From Parabacteroides sp. ZJ-118 (GTDB lineage: Bacteria; Bacteroidota; Bacteroidia; Bacteroidales; Tannerellaceae), in the NCBI RefSeq assembly GCF_011038785.1, contig NZ_JAAKDT010000029.1:1-43715 (forward strand): DNA of 43,715 nt. Direction: 5' to 3'. Every line of letters begins with the position of its first letter. Within the stretch, counting starts at the first letter, position 1. Below the pieces are notes generated by a model. That model was given only the letters and a program-made list of their open reading frames with translations. It ran no database searches and had not been told where the DNA came from. A program made the translations under genes and the position numbers. Positions 31,873-40,850 of this stretch are shown one piece after another.

Positions 31873-32667
31873 TCAGGACCGGTCTAGCTTCACCATTCCC
31901 GCGGTTCGCATGATCCAGCGGACAAGGCCGTGGGGGAGGAGCATCACCAGGGGCGTGGCTATTTTGTTAAAGAGACCCGGCAGTAGGGAAGCCCGTTGGC
32001 GAAACAGGGCATTAATCCCTTTTTCAGCTAGTTTCTCCGGGCGCGTCATGATACCCAGGCGGATCGCTAAAGTCCTTAAGTCGTCGCTTAGCTGATACAA
32101 GTTCGTGGCGACGGCGCCGGGGCAAAGTACGGTTACGCTGACCCCATAATCCAATAACTCTGAGCGCAAGCCTCGGGAGAAGCTTTTCAGGTATCGCTTG
32201 GTGGAAGCGTACAGCGCGATTCCCGGATAAGGCAGCCAACAAGATAGGGATGACATATTGAGGATATATCCATGGCGCCGTCTCTTCATCTCCTGCCCGA
32301 AATAATAGCAGAGCTGGGTGGGAGTGGTCACGTGGAGGTAAAGCATTTTCCCGACGATGTCGGCCTTGGCTTGCAAGGTCTCGCTGAAAAAGAACATGCC
32401 GGCGTTATTGATCAACACCTCTACGGGGATGTTTTTCTCCTGGCAAGTATCGTATAGTTCCTTGGCCGCCCCGGGGATCGCCAGATTGCGATAAAGCGGC
32501 AAGACCTCTACGCCATATCTCTCGGAGAGAGAGACTCCTTTCTCCCGGATCGCCTGCTCCTCGTTGCTGACGATCACCAACGCGTAGCCTCGTGAGGCTA
32601 GTTCCCCGGCGTACGCGAGACCTATCCCGGAACTGGCCCCTGTGACTAAAGCCCATTTCTTTTCCAT
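31873..32667 (-). CDS. Short-chain dehydrogenase/reductase
   Basis: A 264-residue classical SDR. The NADP-binding motif is TGASSGIGLAYA near 10-21, NNAGMFFF near 88-95, and the catalytic Ser-Tyr-Lys is in MSSLSCWLP and YASTKRYLKS. The C-terminal ~60 residues are hydrophobic and basic (LFNKIATPLVMLLPHGLVRW), possibly for membrane contact, as in some 3-ketoacyl or hydroxysteroid dehydrogenases. I take ATG 32667; an in-frame GTG at 32670 would add one residue. The ATG shares a base with the stop of the preceding oxidoreductase gene (TGATG), so the two are coupled. The substrate is unknown. It is the last gene of the probable RND operon. Confidence 0.88.
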   Translation of the reverse strand: MEKKWALVTGASSGIGLAYAGELASRGYALVIVSNEEQAIREKGVSLSERYGVEVLPLYRNLAIPGAAKELYDTCQEKNIPVEVLINNAGMFFFSETLQAKADIVGKMLYLHVTTPTQLCYYFGQEMKRRRHGYILNMSSLSCWLPYPGIALYASTKRYLKSFSRGLRSELLDYGVSVTVLCPGAVATNLYQLSDDLRTLAIRLGIMTRPEKLAEKGINALFRQRASLLPGLFNKIATPLVMLLPHGLVRWIMRTAGMVKLDRS

Positions 32668-33890
32668 CACTTGTATTCGAGTCGTTTGATTTCACGTACG
32701 ATACATTCCGGAAGGCCTCTCACCTTCTTATGGCAGGCCATGTCCTCGCTATACATACGGGCGATGCAATAGTTGCTGTGCCCGCAATCGCAACGGGCGT
32801 GCTCGTCTTCTTTCATGCGGTTGACGAAACCCGGCTCGTTCACCAGGGCACGGGCCATGGCCACGAACTCGAATCCATCGTTCAGTACCTCCTCGATCTT
32901 GTCTCTGCTGACCAATCCCCCCACGTAGACAAGAGGGAGACGCAAGGCCTCGCGGAATTTCAACGCGTCTTCGAGGAAGTAAGCTTCCTTGAACGGTTCC
33001 GCGGGGATCATGTATTTACCCACCGCGCGGATCCCGATCGGCAGATAACCCCTGGGCATATAATACGCCATCGTACGGATCGGCATTTCTCCCCGCATTA
33101 CATACATGGGGGCGCGGCTCACGAATCCGCCGCTCAATACCAAGGCATGCGCCCCGCATTGGTCTTGGAGCGTACGGGCGATCTCCAGGCATTCGTCTAT
33201 TTCAAGTCCTCCCTTGAATCCGTCCCGCATATTGGTCTTCACGGTCACGGCCATGTCGGAACCGGCTGCCTTCATCACCTCCTCCATACACATTCTCATG
33301 AAGCGCGTGCGGTTCTCAAGGCTTCCTCCATATTCGTCTTTCCGGTGGTTGGTGTACGGGGAAAGGAACTGGCTGATCAGATAACCATGCCCGGCATGGA
33401 TCTCGACGGCGTCCATGCCGGCCTCGCGCGCCAATCGCACGGCCTCGCCGTAGGCACGGGCCATGGAGGTGATCTCGGATGGTCTCATGCCTCGTACGAT
33501 CGTGGGAGAGTAGAGGTTGAAACCGCCGGACGCCGAGATAGGCGTGCATCCGCAAATCCGTTTATGCGACATGTTACCGCAATGGCCTAACTGGATGGAA
33601 GCGGCGGCTCCCTCTTTGTGGATGGCGTCGGTGAGCTTGCGGAGGCCGGGGATAATATCCGGGCGTATCCACAGCTGACGCTCGAACGACAGGCCGCTTC
33701 GCGTCACGGCGGCATACGCTATGTTCGTCATGCCGATCCCGCCGGCGGCTACGGATGTGTGGTAGTTGAGTAACTGCTCCGAGGGCGCGTTCCCCGGGCA
33801 CATGCTCTCGAACGCGGCGGCCCGGATCGTGCGGTTCCTGAGTGTCAGCGGACCGATCTTACCGGGCGTGAACAAGATTGATTTGTCCAT
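32667..33890 (-). CDS. Old-yellow-enzyme-type NADH:flavin oxidoreductase
   Basis: A 407-residue FMN-binding TIM-barrel protein of the OYE/enoate reductase family. Seen: PLTLRNRTIRAAAFESM, IQLGHCGNMSH, the family signature AVEIHAGHGYLISQFLSPYTN followed by RKDEYGGSLENRTRF, and VGGLVSRDKIEEVL. The C-terminus has a cysteine-rich stretch, CDCGHSNYCIARMYSEDMAC, like the 4Fe-4S region of 2,4-dienoyl-CoA reductase-type members, but the protein stops there without the second NADPH/FAD domain. So it may need a separate electron donor. It lies 36 bp after the PII-like gene and overlaps the SDR gene, so a two-step reduction of an enone or steroid-like substrate is thinkable; that is inference. Confidence 0.9.
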   Translation of the reverse strand: MDKSILFTPGKIGPLTLRNRTIRAAAFESMCPGNAPSEQLLNYHTSVAAGGIGMTNIAYAAVTRSGLSFERQLWIRPDIIPGLRKLTDAIHKEGAAASIQLGHCGNMSHKRICGCTPISASGGFNLYSPTIVRGMRPSEITSMARAYGEAVRLAREAGMDAVEIHAGHGYLISQFLSPYTNHRKDEYGGSLENRTRFMRMCMEEVMKAAGSDMAVTVKTNMRDGFKGGLEIDECLEIARTLQDQCGAHALVLSGGFVSRAPMYVMRGEMPIRTMAYYMPRGYLPIGIRAVGKYMIPAEPFKEAYFLEDALKFREALRLPLVYVGGLVSRDKIEEVLNDGFEFVAMARALVNEPGFVNRMKEDEHARCDCGHSNYCIARMYSEDMACHKKVRGLPECIVREIKRLEYK

Positions 33891-33926
33891 ATCGATAGAT
33901 GAATAGTGTTGTTTCGAAAAATCGCT

Positions 33927-34220
33927 TCAGATGGTTCGTTCAATGTTCCAGACGAAGGCCCGGAGCCCTTGCGCTTCCGTCTGCTTGTCGAGGTCGTGCA
34001 GGAGCTCCAAGAAATGGTCGGCCTTCTCGTCTTCTACCATCGTGAGGATCGCTGAATTCAAAGTCGGCCAAGCGTGGTTGCCGTAATGCGGATCGCCTGT
34101 CTTGCTTCCCCGTCCTTGCACGACATCCCAATAGGTAAAACCCTTGAGGTTGTTACGGTCCATGATACTGAGGATGGTCTCGTAATACGCTTGATTGAAA
34201 GATATAAATATCGCTTTCAT
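33927..34220 (-). CDS. Small PII-like protein of the RND operon
   Basis: A 97-residue cytoplasmic protein starting MKAIFISFNQAYYETILSIM. The alternation of a beta strand, helix, a GFTYWDVVQGRGSKTGDPHYG loop, and a second beta-alpha-beta part (AILTMVEDEKADHFLELLHD, FVWNIERTI) looks like the ferredoxin-like fold of PII-like proteins. The position matches small PII-like genes known to accompany RND pumps, but the T-loop residues do not let me name a ligand. It follows the RND permease after 81 bp that hold a strong hairpin (34241-34293). A regulatory or sensing role for the pump is inference. Confidence 0.65.
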   Translation of the reverse strand: MKAIFISFNQAYYETILSIMDRNNLKGFTYWDVVQGRGSKTGDPHYGNHAWPTLNSAILTMVEDEKADHFLELLHDLDKQTEAQGLRAFVWNIERTI

Positions 34221-34240
34221 ATAGTTGTTTGGATGAGATC

Positions 34241-34293
34241 GCGTATCCGCGGGGAGAAGCCTCGCCCCTGGCCTTGGCTTCCCCGCCGTACGC
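34241..34293 (-). promoter_or_regulatory. GC-rich hairpin between the RND permease and PII-like genes
   Basis: GCGTA..GCGGGGAGAAGCC (34241-34261) pairs with GGCTTCCCCGC..TACGC (34276-34293), with small bulges. No T-run follows on the minus strand, so it is more likely a processing or partial-termination hairpin that lowers expression of the downstream genes. Confidence 0.6.
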
Positions 34294-34301
34294 GAAGATG
34301 A

Positions 34302-37300
34302 TTAATGATTTCGTAATGCCTTCCTTATTTTCCGACGTCTTCGTTTCACGCCATTGGCGGCGAATACGGCATAGACCGTCGGGACGATAATCAGGGTGAT
34401 CAGGGTGGATACGGAAAGCCCCCAGGCCACGGTCATACCCATCGAGCGCCACATCTCGGAGCCCTCGCCGGTTCCCACCGCCATCGGGATCATGCCCAAT
34501 ACGGTCGTCAACGTTGTCATCAATACCGGGCGAAGGCGGGATTTCCCGGCAGTCACCACCGACGTGATGATACCCATGCCGCGCTCCCGGCACAAGATCG
34601 TATAGTCGATCAGCACGATACCGTTCTTGACCACGATACCCATCAACATGATCACGCCGATCAAGGCCATAACGCCCAGCGGTGTCTGCGTGACCGCCAA
34701 TCCAAATACGATACCCGTGAAGGCGAACGGGATGGAGAACATGATCACGAACGGGTCTACCAACGACTCGAACTGGGCGGCCATCACGATGAATACCAAG
34801 ATGATGATCAATACCATCAAGATGCCCAAATCGGTAAATGTGTCCTGCTGATCCTCGAATGTTCCAGCCAGCTGCCAACTCACGTCCGACGGGATGTTCA
34901 TTTGTCCCAACTCGTTGCGGGCGGCGGCGACCAAGTCGCTCAACGCCGCTCCCTTGCCCGCTACGGCGGTCACGGTGATCACGCGCTCCCGGTCTTTACG
35001 CTCGATGGTCGGGGGAGTCATACGTTCCACCACCTTGCCTAGATCACGGATGCGGATGCCTTTGCCCTCATTGTTGTAGATCAGGATATTCTCAAGATCC
35101 TCCACGGACTCGCGGAACTCCGGGGCGTAACGTACCTTGATATCATACTCGTCTCCATCCTCCCGATATTTCGAGGCGGTGGAACCATTTACGCGGTTCC
35201 GGAGATACATGGAGGCGGTTGTTATGTTCAGCCCGTTGATGGCCAGCTTCTCCCGGTCGAAATCGATCTGGTATTCCGGGATATAATCCTCGCGGCTGAT
35301 ATTTACTTGCGAGCATCCTTTCACGGTTCTCATACGGCGGGCGACCTCATTCGCCACGGCGTCCGTCTGGGTGAAGTCGAAACCGTAGATCTCGATGTTG
35401 ACCGAGGTCTCTCCACCCATAGAGCCTTCCTGCCCGCCGGCGAGCACCTCGAATTTCTTGATCTCGCTGTATTGGGCCAAGTCCTGCCGCATCAACTCGC
35501 AAATCTCGGTAAGGCCTCTCTCGCGGTCGCCCACGCTGGCCAGGTTTATATTGAACTCGATAATATGCGTGCCGTTATTGCTCAGCTGGGCGAAGGTGTT
35601 ATCCGTATCCGCCGTACCTTCCGTGAAGTTGCTGATCAGGATCTCCGGATATTTCTCGCGGAACTTCTTGTCGATGTCGAGGGCCAGCTCGCGGGTGATA
35701 TTCTGCCGTGTACCGATCGGCAACTCAATCGTTATACCGATGCGTGCGTTATCTTGCGTCGGGAAAAATTCCGTCTTGATGACCGGGATCAGCATCATAC
35801 TGCCGGCGAAGATCAGCATAGCGCCCGCGATCACCGTCTTCCGGTTGCGTACGGCCCAGTTCAAGAAGCGTCCGTAACCCCGGTCCAAGGCGTTCAAGCC
35901 CTTCTCGATCGGGGTGAAGAACATCCGGTACAATTTCCCCTTCTCCGGTTGCTGGCGTAATAACTGAGAGCAAAGCATCGGGGTCAATGTCAAGGCGCCT
36001 GTCGTAGAAACGATCATGATGATACTGACGATCCAGCCCAGCTGCTTGAACAAGATACCTGCCATACCCGTCACCATGGTCAACGGCAAGAACACCGCCA
36101 ACATCGTGAGGGTGGAGGCGATAACCGAGATAGCCACCTCGTTCGTGGCGTGTACGGCGGCCTGTTTCGGCCGGCTGCCCCGCTCGATATGGGTCGTCAC
36201 GTTCTCCAATACCACGATAGCGTCGTCCACCACCATGCCGATAGCGATGGAAAGTGAGCTCAACGAGATAATGTTTAACGTATTGCCCGAGGCGAGCAAA
36301 TAGGCGAAAGAGGCGATCAGGGAGATCGGGATGGTCAAGATAATGATAAACGTAGCCCTCCAACGTCCCAAGAACACGAATACCACCAGCATAACGATGA
36401 TAAAGGTGATCATGATCGTCTCTTTCAAGCTGTCGATCGTATTCAAGATATTCGTGGACGTATCCATGATTATATCCAGTTTCACGTCGGAAGGTAAACT
36501 GGCCTGTATCTCCGGAAGTTCCTGGTGCACCTTCTCGGCGATGTTTACCGAGTTCGCGCCGGATTGTTTCTGGATGACGATCATACCACCTTTCGTACCG
36601 TTGTTGAATGTCTCTTGCGTACGCTCCTCGATACTGTCCTCTACACGGGCCACGTCACGCAGATATACGTTCTTCCCGTTTTGGCTGCCGATCACCAGGT
36701 CCAGCATCTGCTTGGCGTCCGTGAATTCTCCTTGAACACGCAAGGAGTAGGTGTTCGAGCCGATATCTACGCTACCTCCCGGTGTGTTCCGGTTCTCTTG
36801 CGCGATGATGGTGGAGATTCCTTCGATGGTCTGCCCGTAAGCTTCCAGCTTGTACGGGTCGCAATACACTTGCAACTCGCGGATCGGCGTGCCGGAGATA
36901 GAGACGGCGCCCACGCCGCTGATACGGGCCAATGGGTTGGATACCTTATCATCCAAGATCTTGTAAAGAGCGTTCGTGCTCTCCTTCGCGGTCACGGAAA
37001 GGATCAAGATGGGGATATCATCCGTGCCGAACTTGAAGATGGTCGGATTCTCCACGTCGTCGGGTAGGGAAGACTCCACCATGTCCAGTTTGTCGCGGAC
37101 ATCGTTCGTCGCGACATCGATATCGATGCCATAATTAAATTCCAAGGTCACGATCGAGATATTCTCGCGGGATTGCGACGTGATATGCTTTAAGTCGCTT
37201 ACGCTGTTCAACACGTTCTCCAGGGGCTTCGAAACATTCATCTCGATATCCGAAGCGCTGGCGCCGGGATAGGCCGTCATCACCATGATGGTGTTCGTCT

Positions 37301-37421
37301 CTATCTCCGGAAGCAAGTCCACTGATAACCTGCTTAAGGAAAAAAGTCCGAAGATCACGATCGCCACAAATACAAGGGCGGTCGACACGGGCTTTCTTAC
37401 CGCTGTTCCATATAAACTCAT
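34302..37421 (-). CDS. RND-family efflux permease (HAE1/AcrB type)
   Basis: A 1039-residue inner-membrane proton antiporter forming the pump of a tripartite efflux system. The layout is that of AcrB: an N-terminal membrane helix, a porter domain, helices 2-6 from about 335, then the second half repeating the plan. The proton-relay pair is intact at Asp399-Asp400 in IGMVVDDAIVVLENV, corresponding to Asp407/408 of E. coli AcrB. Further motifs: MMTAYPGASASDIE-like VMTAYPGASASDIE, GVGAVSISG, and a second half with VIMLMGIVVKNGIVLIDY. It starts 8 bp after the adaptor gene. Substrates, such as bile acids, detergents or drugs, cannot be told from the sequence. The C-terminal tail is short and basic (KRRRRKIRKALRNH). 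Confidence 0.96.
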   Translation of the reverse strand: MSLYGTAVRKPVSTALVFVAIVIFGLFSLSRLSVDLLPEIETNTIMVMTAYPGASASDIEMNVSKPLENVLNSVSDLKHITSQSRENISIVTLEFNYGIDIDVATNDVRDKLDMVESSLPDDVENPTIFKFGTDDIPILILSVTAKESTNALYKILDDKVSNPLARISGVGAVSISGTPIRELQVYCDPYKLEAYGQTIEGISTIIAQENRNTPGGSVDIGSNTYSLRVQGEFTDAKQMLDLVIGSQNGKNVYLRDVARVEDSIEERTQETFNNGTKGGMIVIQKQSGANSVNIAEKVHQELPEIQASLPSDVKLDIIMDTSTNILNTIDSLKETIMITFIIVMLVVFVFLGRWRATFIIILTIPISLIASFAYLLASGNTLNIISLSSLSIAIGMVVDDAIVVLENVTTHIERGSRPKQAAVHATNEVAISVIASTLTMLAVFLPLTMVTGMAGILFKQLGWIVSIIMIVSTTGALTLTPMLCSQLLRQQPEKGKLYRMFFTPIEKGLNALDRGYGRFLNWAVRNRKTVIAGAMLIFAGSMMLIPVIKTEFFPTQDNARIGITIELPIGTRQNITRELALDIDKKFREKYPEILISNFTEGTADTDNTFAQLSNNGTHIIEFNINLASVGDRERGLTEICELMRQDLAQYSEIKKFEVLAGGQEGSMGGETSVNIEIYGFDFTQTDAVANEVARRMRTVKGCSQVNISREDYIPEYQIDFDREKLAINGLNITTASMYLRNRVNGSTASKYREDGDEYDIKVRYAPEFRESVEDLENILIYNNEGKGIRIRDLGKVVERMTPPTIERKDRERVITVTAVAGKGAALSDLVAAARNELGQMNIPSDVSWQLAGTFEDQQDTFTDLGILMVLIIILVFIVMAAQFESLVDPFVIMFSIPFAFTGIVFGLAVTQTPLGVMALIGVIMLMGIVVKNGIVLIDYTILCRERGMGIITSVVTAGKSRLRPVLMTTLTTVLGMIPMAVGTGEGSEMWRSMGMTVAWGLSVSTLITLIIVPTVYAVFAANGVKRRRRKIRKALRNH

Positions 37422-37429
37422 AGCCTGTG

Positions 37430-38455
37430 TTATTCGTTTTCGATTTCAACTTCCATACCGTTCGTCAGGCGGCTTTGCCCGGTGATGACCACTAGGTCGC
37501 CACCCTCCACTCCGGATAAGATCTCATATTTGTCACCTATACGGCGTCCTAGCTCCACCTTTTGGTAGGAGACCTTGCCGTCTTTGCATACATAGATATA
37601 CCGGTCGCCGGCGCCTGATTGTTTCACGATAGAGCGATCCGGGGCCACCACGTGATCCATATGCCCGAAACTCATCGTCACCCGGGCGAACATACCCGGT
37701 CGCACCCGCTCATCCGAGTTGGCGATCTTGATCTCCACGGGGAACGTGCGGGTAGCGGGATCGATCGTCGGGTAGACCAAGTTGACTTTACCCTTGAAAA
37801 CCTCGTCTCCGTACACATCTAGCCGGATATCTGCCTCATGGCCTTTCTTCACTTTCGTGAAAAGACTCTCGGAGACATTCACCATTAATTTGACCGGACG
37901 GATTCCCTCTACCGTATAGATGGGGTCCCCGCCGCTGTACATATCGCCGCTATCGTAGTTGCGGGCGGTTACGACTCCGCTGATCGGGCTTAGCAATTGG
38001 GTATTCTCCACCAAGTTCTTATACGTCTCGCGAGCCACTTCCAAGGAAGTCTTTTGGGCGTCCCAAGCGGATTTGGAGGCACCGCCCACCTTATACAACT
38101 CATCGATACGTTTAAACTCGATCTCTTGGTTATCCAATTGTATCTTCGCTTGCTTCAAGCTGGTAGCGTCCATCTTGGCCAATAACTGTCCGGCTTTTAC
38201 ATGATCGCCTACCTCGGCGAAGATTTTCTCGATACGGAACGGTGCTTGGGGAGCGATATGATTCTTGATATTCGCTTCCACCGTGGCGGTAAATTCACTG
38301 AGTTGCTCCACGTCTTGAACAGAGACCGTCTCCACTTTCACCTTTACTTTCTCATCCTGTGTTCCCGCGGCTTCCTCACGCTTGTTACCCGAGCAAGACA
38401 CCAGCAATGCCAACGTGACTACCGGTATTCCTCTCAACATTTGACTTGTCTTCAT
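37430..38455 (-). CDS. RND efflux periplasmic adaptor (membrane fusion lipoprotein)
   Basis: A 341-residue adaptor linking the pump to the outer-membrane channel. The signal MKTSQMLRGIPVVTLALLVS is followed by the lipid-attachment Cys in LVSCSGN, so it is probably anchored to the inner membrane. After that come the beta-barrel/lipoyl parts (IAPQAPFRIEKIFAEVGDHVKAGQLLAKMD), a short helical hairpin (ASLKQAKIQLDN to NLVENTQLLSPISGVVTARN), and the membrane-proximal domain (VEIKIANSDERVRPGMFARVTM). The hairpin is short compared with AcrA. It lies between the TolC-like and RND genes in one operon. Confidence 0.94.
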   Translation of the reverse strand: MKTSQMLRGIPVVTLALLVSCSGNKREEAAGTQDEKVKVKVETVSVQDVEQLSEFTATVEANIKNHIAPQAPFRIEKIFAEVGDHVKAGQLLAKMDATSLKQAKIQLDNQEIEFKRIDELYKVGGASKSAWDAQKTSLEVARETYKNLVENTQLLSPISGVVTARNYDSGDMYSGGDPIYTVEGIRPVKLMVNVSESLFTKVKKGHEADIRLDVYGDEVFKGKVNLVYPTIDPATRTFPVEIKIANSDERVRPGMFARVTMSFGHMDHVVAPDRSIVKQSGAGDRYIYVCKDGKVSYQKVELGRRIGDKYEILSGVEGGDLVVITGQSRLTNGMEVEIENE

Positions 38456-38501
38456 ATGATTGTTCCTGATTATTAGCTGTTATACTTTCAATTTTTAATT
38501 C

Positions 38502-39893
38502 TCAATTCATCTGTCCGTTACCCAATACCTTCTCCAGATCCGCCTTCGCTACCATATAGTCGTAGATAGATTGGTTGAAGTTCAACCGGGCCTGCGTCAA
38601 GGCAAGTTCGGCATCGTTCATCTCCAGCCATGTGCCGGCTCCGGTGTCGTACCGTTTTTGCGATATCCGATATCCCCGTTCCGCTTGCTCGACTCCCTTT
38701 TGGGCGGCGTCGAACTTCTTGATACAGGTATTCATGTTATCAATGTACTGCTTCACGGCCAGCTGCAGATTACGCTTGGTGTCGTCCCGCTGCAGGTTCA
38801 ATTGGTCGATGGAGACTTTTGTCTGCTTCACTTTATAAAATTTACTGCCTCCGGAGAAGATAGGAACCGATAACGTGATACCGATCATCGAATAGGGGTT
38901 CCATCTGTAATTCTTGAACTTGAAGTCATTGTTCATCGCGCTCCATTGATATAGGCCGGTCAACGACAAGGTCGGCAGATAATCGAATTTCTGCATGACC
39001 AGCGTCTTTTCCAGCTGCTCCGCCTGAAGGTCTAATTGTTTCAAGTCCGTATTCTCGGATAAGGTTGTATCCATGGACAGATAGTCAGCGAAGAGGTTGG
39101 ACTTGAAATCTGTCAGTTGCCCCTCGCAATCGATATTTAAATCCAGATCCATACCCAATAACGCTTTTAACTGCCATTTGGCCAAAGTAAGGGAGTTCTC
39201 TGCCTGCAACAGGTTAGGCTCCGTATTTTTTACCGTCACATCGGCACGTATCAGGTCGTATTCAGCTACGGTCCCCTGTTCGTATTTTCGTTTGATATCC
39301 AGATAATTCTCCACGGCATTGTCGTAGCTCTGCTTGAATACCCGGTAAGAGTCGTTTGCCAGAAGGACGGCGTAAAAGCCCTTTTTTACTTGGTTCACCA
39401 TCGCTATCTTAGAAGAGCGGGCTTGCTCCACCGCCAATTCCACGTCTAGGGCCGAAATGCTCAGGCTTTTCCATAGGGAGGCGTTCACCAGCGGCATGGA
39501 AGCGTTGAAGCCCAAGCCCCAGTTATTGCTACGTCCTACCTCGAAACCCTCGTCCATACTCGGCATGTCCGTGCCTTCGGGCATGCCTCCTCCTCCCATG
39601 TCTCCCATGTCGAAGTCCATATACATCACCTGTTTCTTCAAGGTACGGTTGTAATCCCCCGTAAAATTGATCTGCGGAAATAGAGAAGCATACGATCCTT
39701 TACGTGCGTACTTTTTCTTCTGTATCTCTTTATCGGCAACCTTTACGGTCGGGTTCTCGCTCAAAGCGATCTCTAGCGCTTTCCCAAGATCCAGTTTCAA
39801 GGTGTCTTGAGCCAGGACCGGTCTCGCCGCCAGAGAAGGCAATACCATAAATGTGACCAGCATCAATTTTCTACTCATCAATAATCGTTTCAT
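38502..39893 (-). CDS. TolC-family outer-membrane efflux protein
   Basis: A 463-residue protein; signal peptide MKRLLMSRKLMLVTFMVLPS, cleaved near VLAQD. The two OEP repeats are seen: LGKALEIALSENPTVKVADK with a long helix after it, and the second half LSENTDLKQLDLQAEQLEKTLVM with FDYLPTLSLTGLY and VPIFSGGSKFYKVKQ. Between them lies a Met/Gly-rich insertion (MYMDFDMGDMGGGGMPEGTD) that is unusual and would sit near the outer end of the first beta hairpin; methionine richness recalls metal-binding, which is a guess. It is the first structural gene behind the TetR regulator (42-bp gap). Confidence 0.94.
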   Translation of the reverse strand: MKRLLMSRKLMLVTFMVLPSLAARPVLAQDTLKLDLGKALEIALSENPTVKVADKEIQKKKYARKGSYASLFPQINFTGDYNRTLKKQVMYMDFDMGDMGGGGMPEGTDMPSMDEGFEVGRSNNWGLGFNASMPLVNASLWKSLSISALDVELAVEQARSSKIAMVNQVKKGFYAVLLANDSYRVFKQSYDNAVENYLDIKRKYEQGTVAEYDLIRADVTVKNTEPNLLQAENSLTLAKWQLKALLGMDLDLNIDCEGQLTDFKSNLFADYLSMDTTLSENTDLKQLDLQAEQLEKTLVMQKFDYLPTLSLTGLYQWSAMNNDFKFKNYRWNPYSMIGITLSVPIFSGGSKFYKVKQTKVSIDQLNLQRDDTKRNLQLAVKQYIDNMNTCIKKFDAAQKGVEQAERGYRISQKRYDTGAGTWLEMNDAELALTQARLNFNQSIYDYMVAKADLEKVLGNGQMN

Positions 39894-39935
39894 TTAGGAT
39901 AGATTTTGTCTGTGATTAAACTCATTAAGTGCTCG

Positions 39936-40538
39936 CTATAAATCATAGGATTGTTTGAGGTCGAATCGGTCTAGGATCTCTCTTCCCTTCTCGGTACTGA
40001 TTCCTTTTAGGAATGTGAGGAGGATCGTGTTGTATACCTCGGTGATGGAATGCTTGCAGAAGACGTTGGAAGGTCGCAACATCTTCGTCTGCTCTTTCAC
40101 CAGCAAGGCCATGATCTCGAAGTTGATCCCTGCTTGGAATACGCCCTCTTTAACACCCTGCGTGAATAAGTCCATACACCTCTTACCCATTCTCGCCTTA
40201 TTCATCTCTATTTTTTGTTGGGCTTTCGGATATTTCTTCAAGTCCTCGTAAAACTTCTCGTTGAACCATCTCGGGTTTTTCATCATCTCCACATAAAAGA
40301 GCAGGATTACCTCCAAAGCATTGAAAGACCCTTTTCCCAGTCCAGTCAGATATTGTCCGAGCGATTCGAAATTATGATCGATCCCCTCGATCAGCAAGGT
40401 TTCCTTGTCCTCGAACGACTCATAAAGTGTGCGCTTGGAGATGCCGGCCGCTTTCGCTACGTCATCCATACTCACGCTCTTGATGCCATATTGAGAAAAA
40501 AGATCGAACGCCGTATCAATAATCTGTTGCTTTATCAT
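39936..40538 (-). CDS. TetR/AcrR-family regulator of the RND operon
   Basis: A 200-residue regulator. The N-terminal helix-turn-helix is canonical: IDTAFDLFSQYGIKSVSMDD then VAKAAGISKRTLYESFEDKE. The C-terminal helical ligand domain is family-variable. It is the first gene of the efflux operon and in line with its promoter (40557-40587), whose spacer contains a GGGAT/ATCCC dyad. So it probably represses itself and the six genes behind it until a substrate of the pump binds. The dyad as operator is inference. Confidence 0.93.
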   Translation of the reverse strand: MIKQQIIDTAFDLFSQYGIKSVSMDDVAKAAGISKRTLYESFEDKETLLIEGIDHNFESLGQYLTGLGKGSFNALEVILLFYVEMMKNPRWFNEKFYEDLKKYPKAQQKIEMNKARMGKRCMDLFTQGVKEGVFQAGINFEIMALLVKEQTKMLRPSNVFCKHSITEVYNTILLTFLKGISTEKGREILDRFDLKQSYDL

Positions 40539-40556
40539 ATTCGTTTTTTGTTACGT

Positions 40557-40587
40557 CAAAAGTAGCCGGGATAATCCCCGTGTACAA
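40557..40587 (-). promoter_or_regulatory. Promoter of the RND operon with dyad in the spacer
   Basis: On the minus strand TTG (40585-40587), a 20-bp spacer and TACTTTTG (40557-40564) fit the Bacteroidetes promoter. The spacer holds GGGAT-A-ATCCC (40568-40578), a symmetric site in the best place for a repressor to block the polymerase. Confidence 0.7.
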
Positions 40588-40850
40588 GTAAAAAGCGATG
40601 ATTCGTTCGTTAGAATCGACCAATGACCGGATATTTCCGTCGAATCCACTCGCAAAGGTCTGATATATTTAGAAAACCGCAAAGGTTTATACTGTTACGG
40701 TATTGGCATGGAATGAAACAGGATATCGTCGAAAATTCTTGTTGCTCGTCCGATTCTAGATGAAAATTGGTTAAAAACGAAATAATGGTCGGCCGTTGGC
40801 TTTTTATTTCTATCTTTGTCCGAGGTGATAATAAAAATCAACAGATAAAT
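40588..40850. promoter_or_regulatory. Intergenic region between the TetR and AraC-type regulators
   Basis: The plus-strand -7 element TATCTTTG at 40811-40818 serves the AraC-type gene. A dyad GATTC/GAATC (40600-40616) and two direct CGCAAAGGT copies (about 40650 and 40678) could be regulator sites. No gene is seen. Confidence 0.45.
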
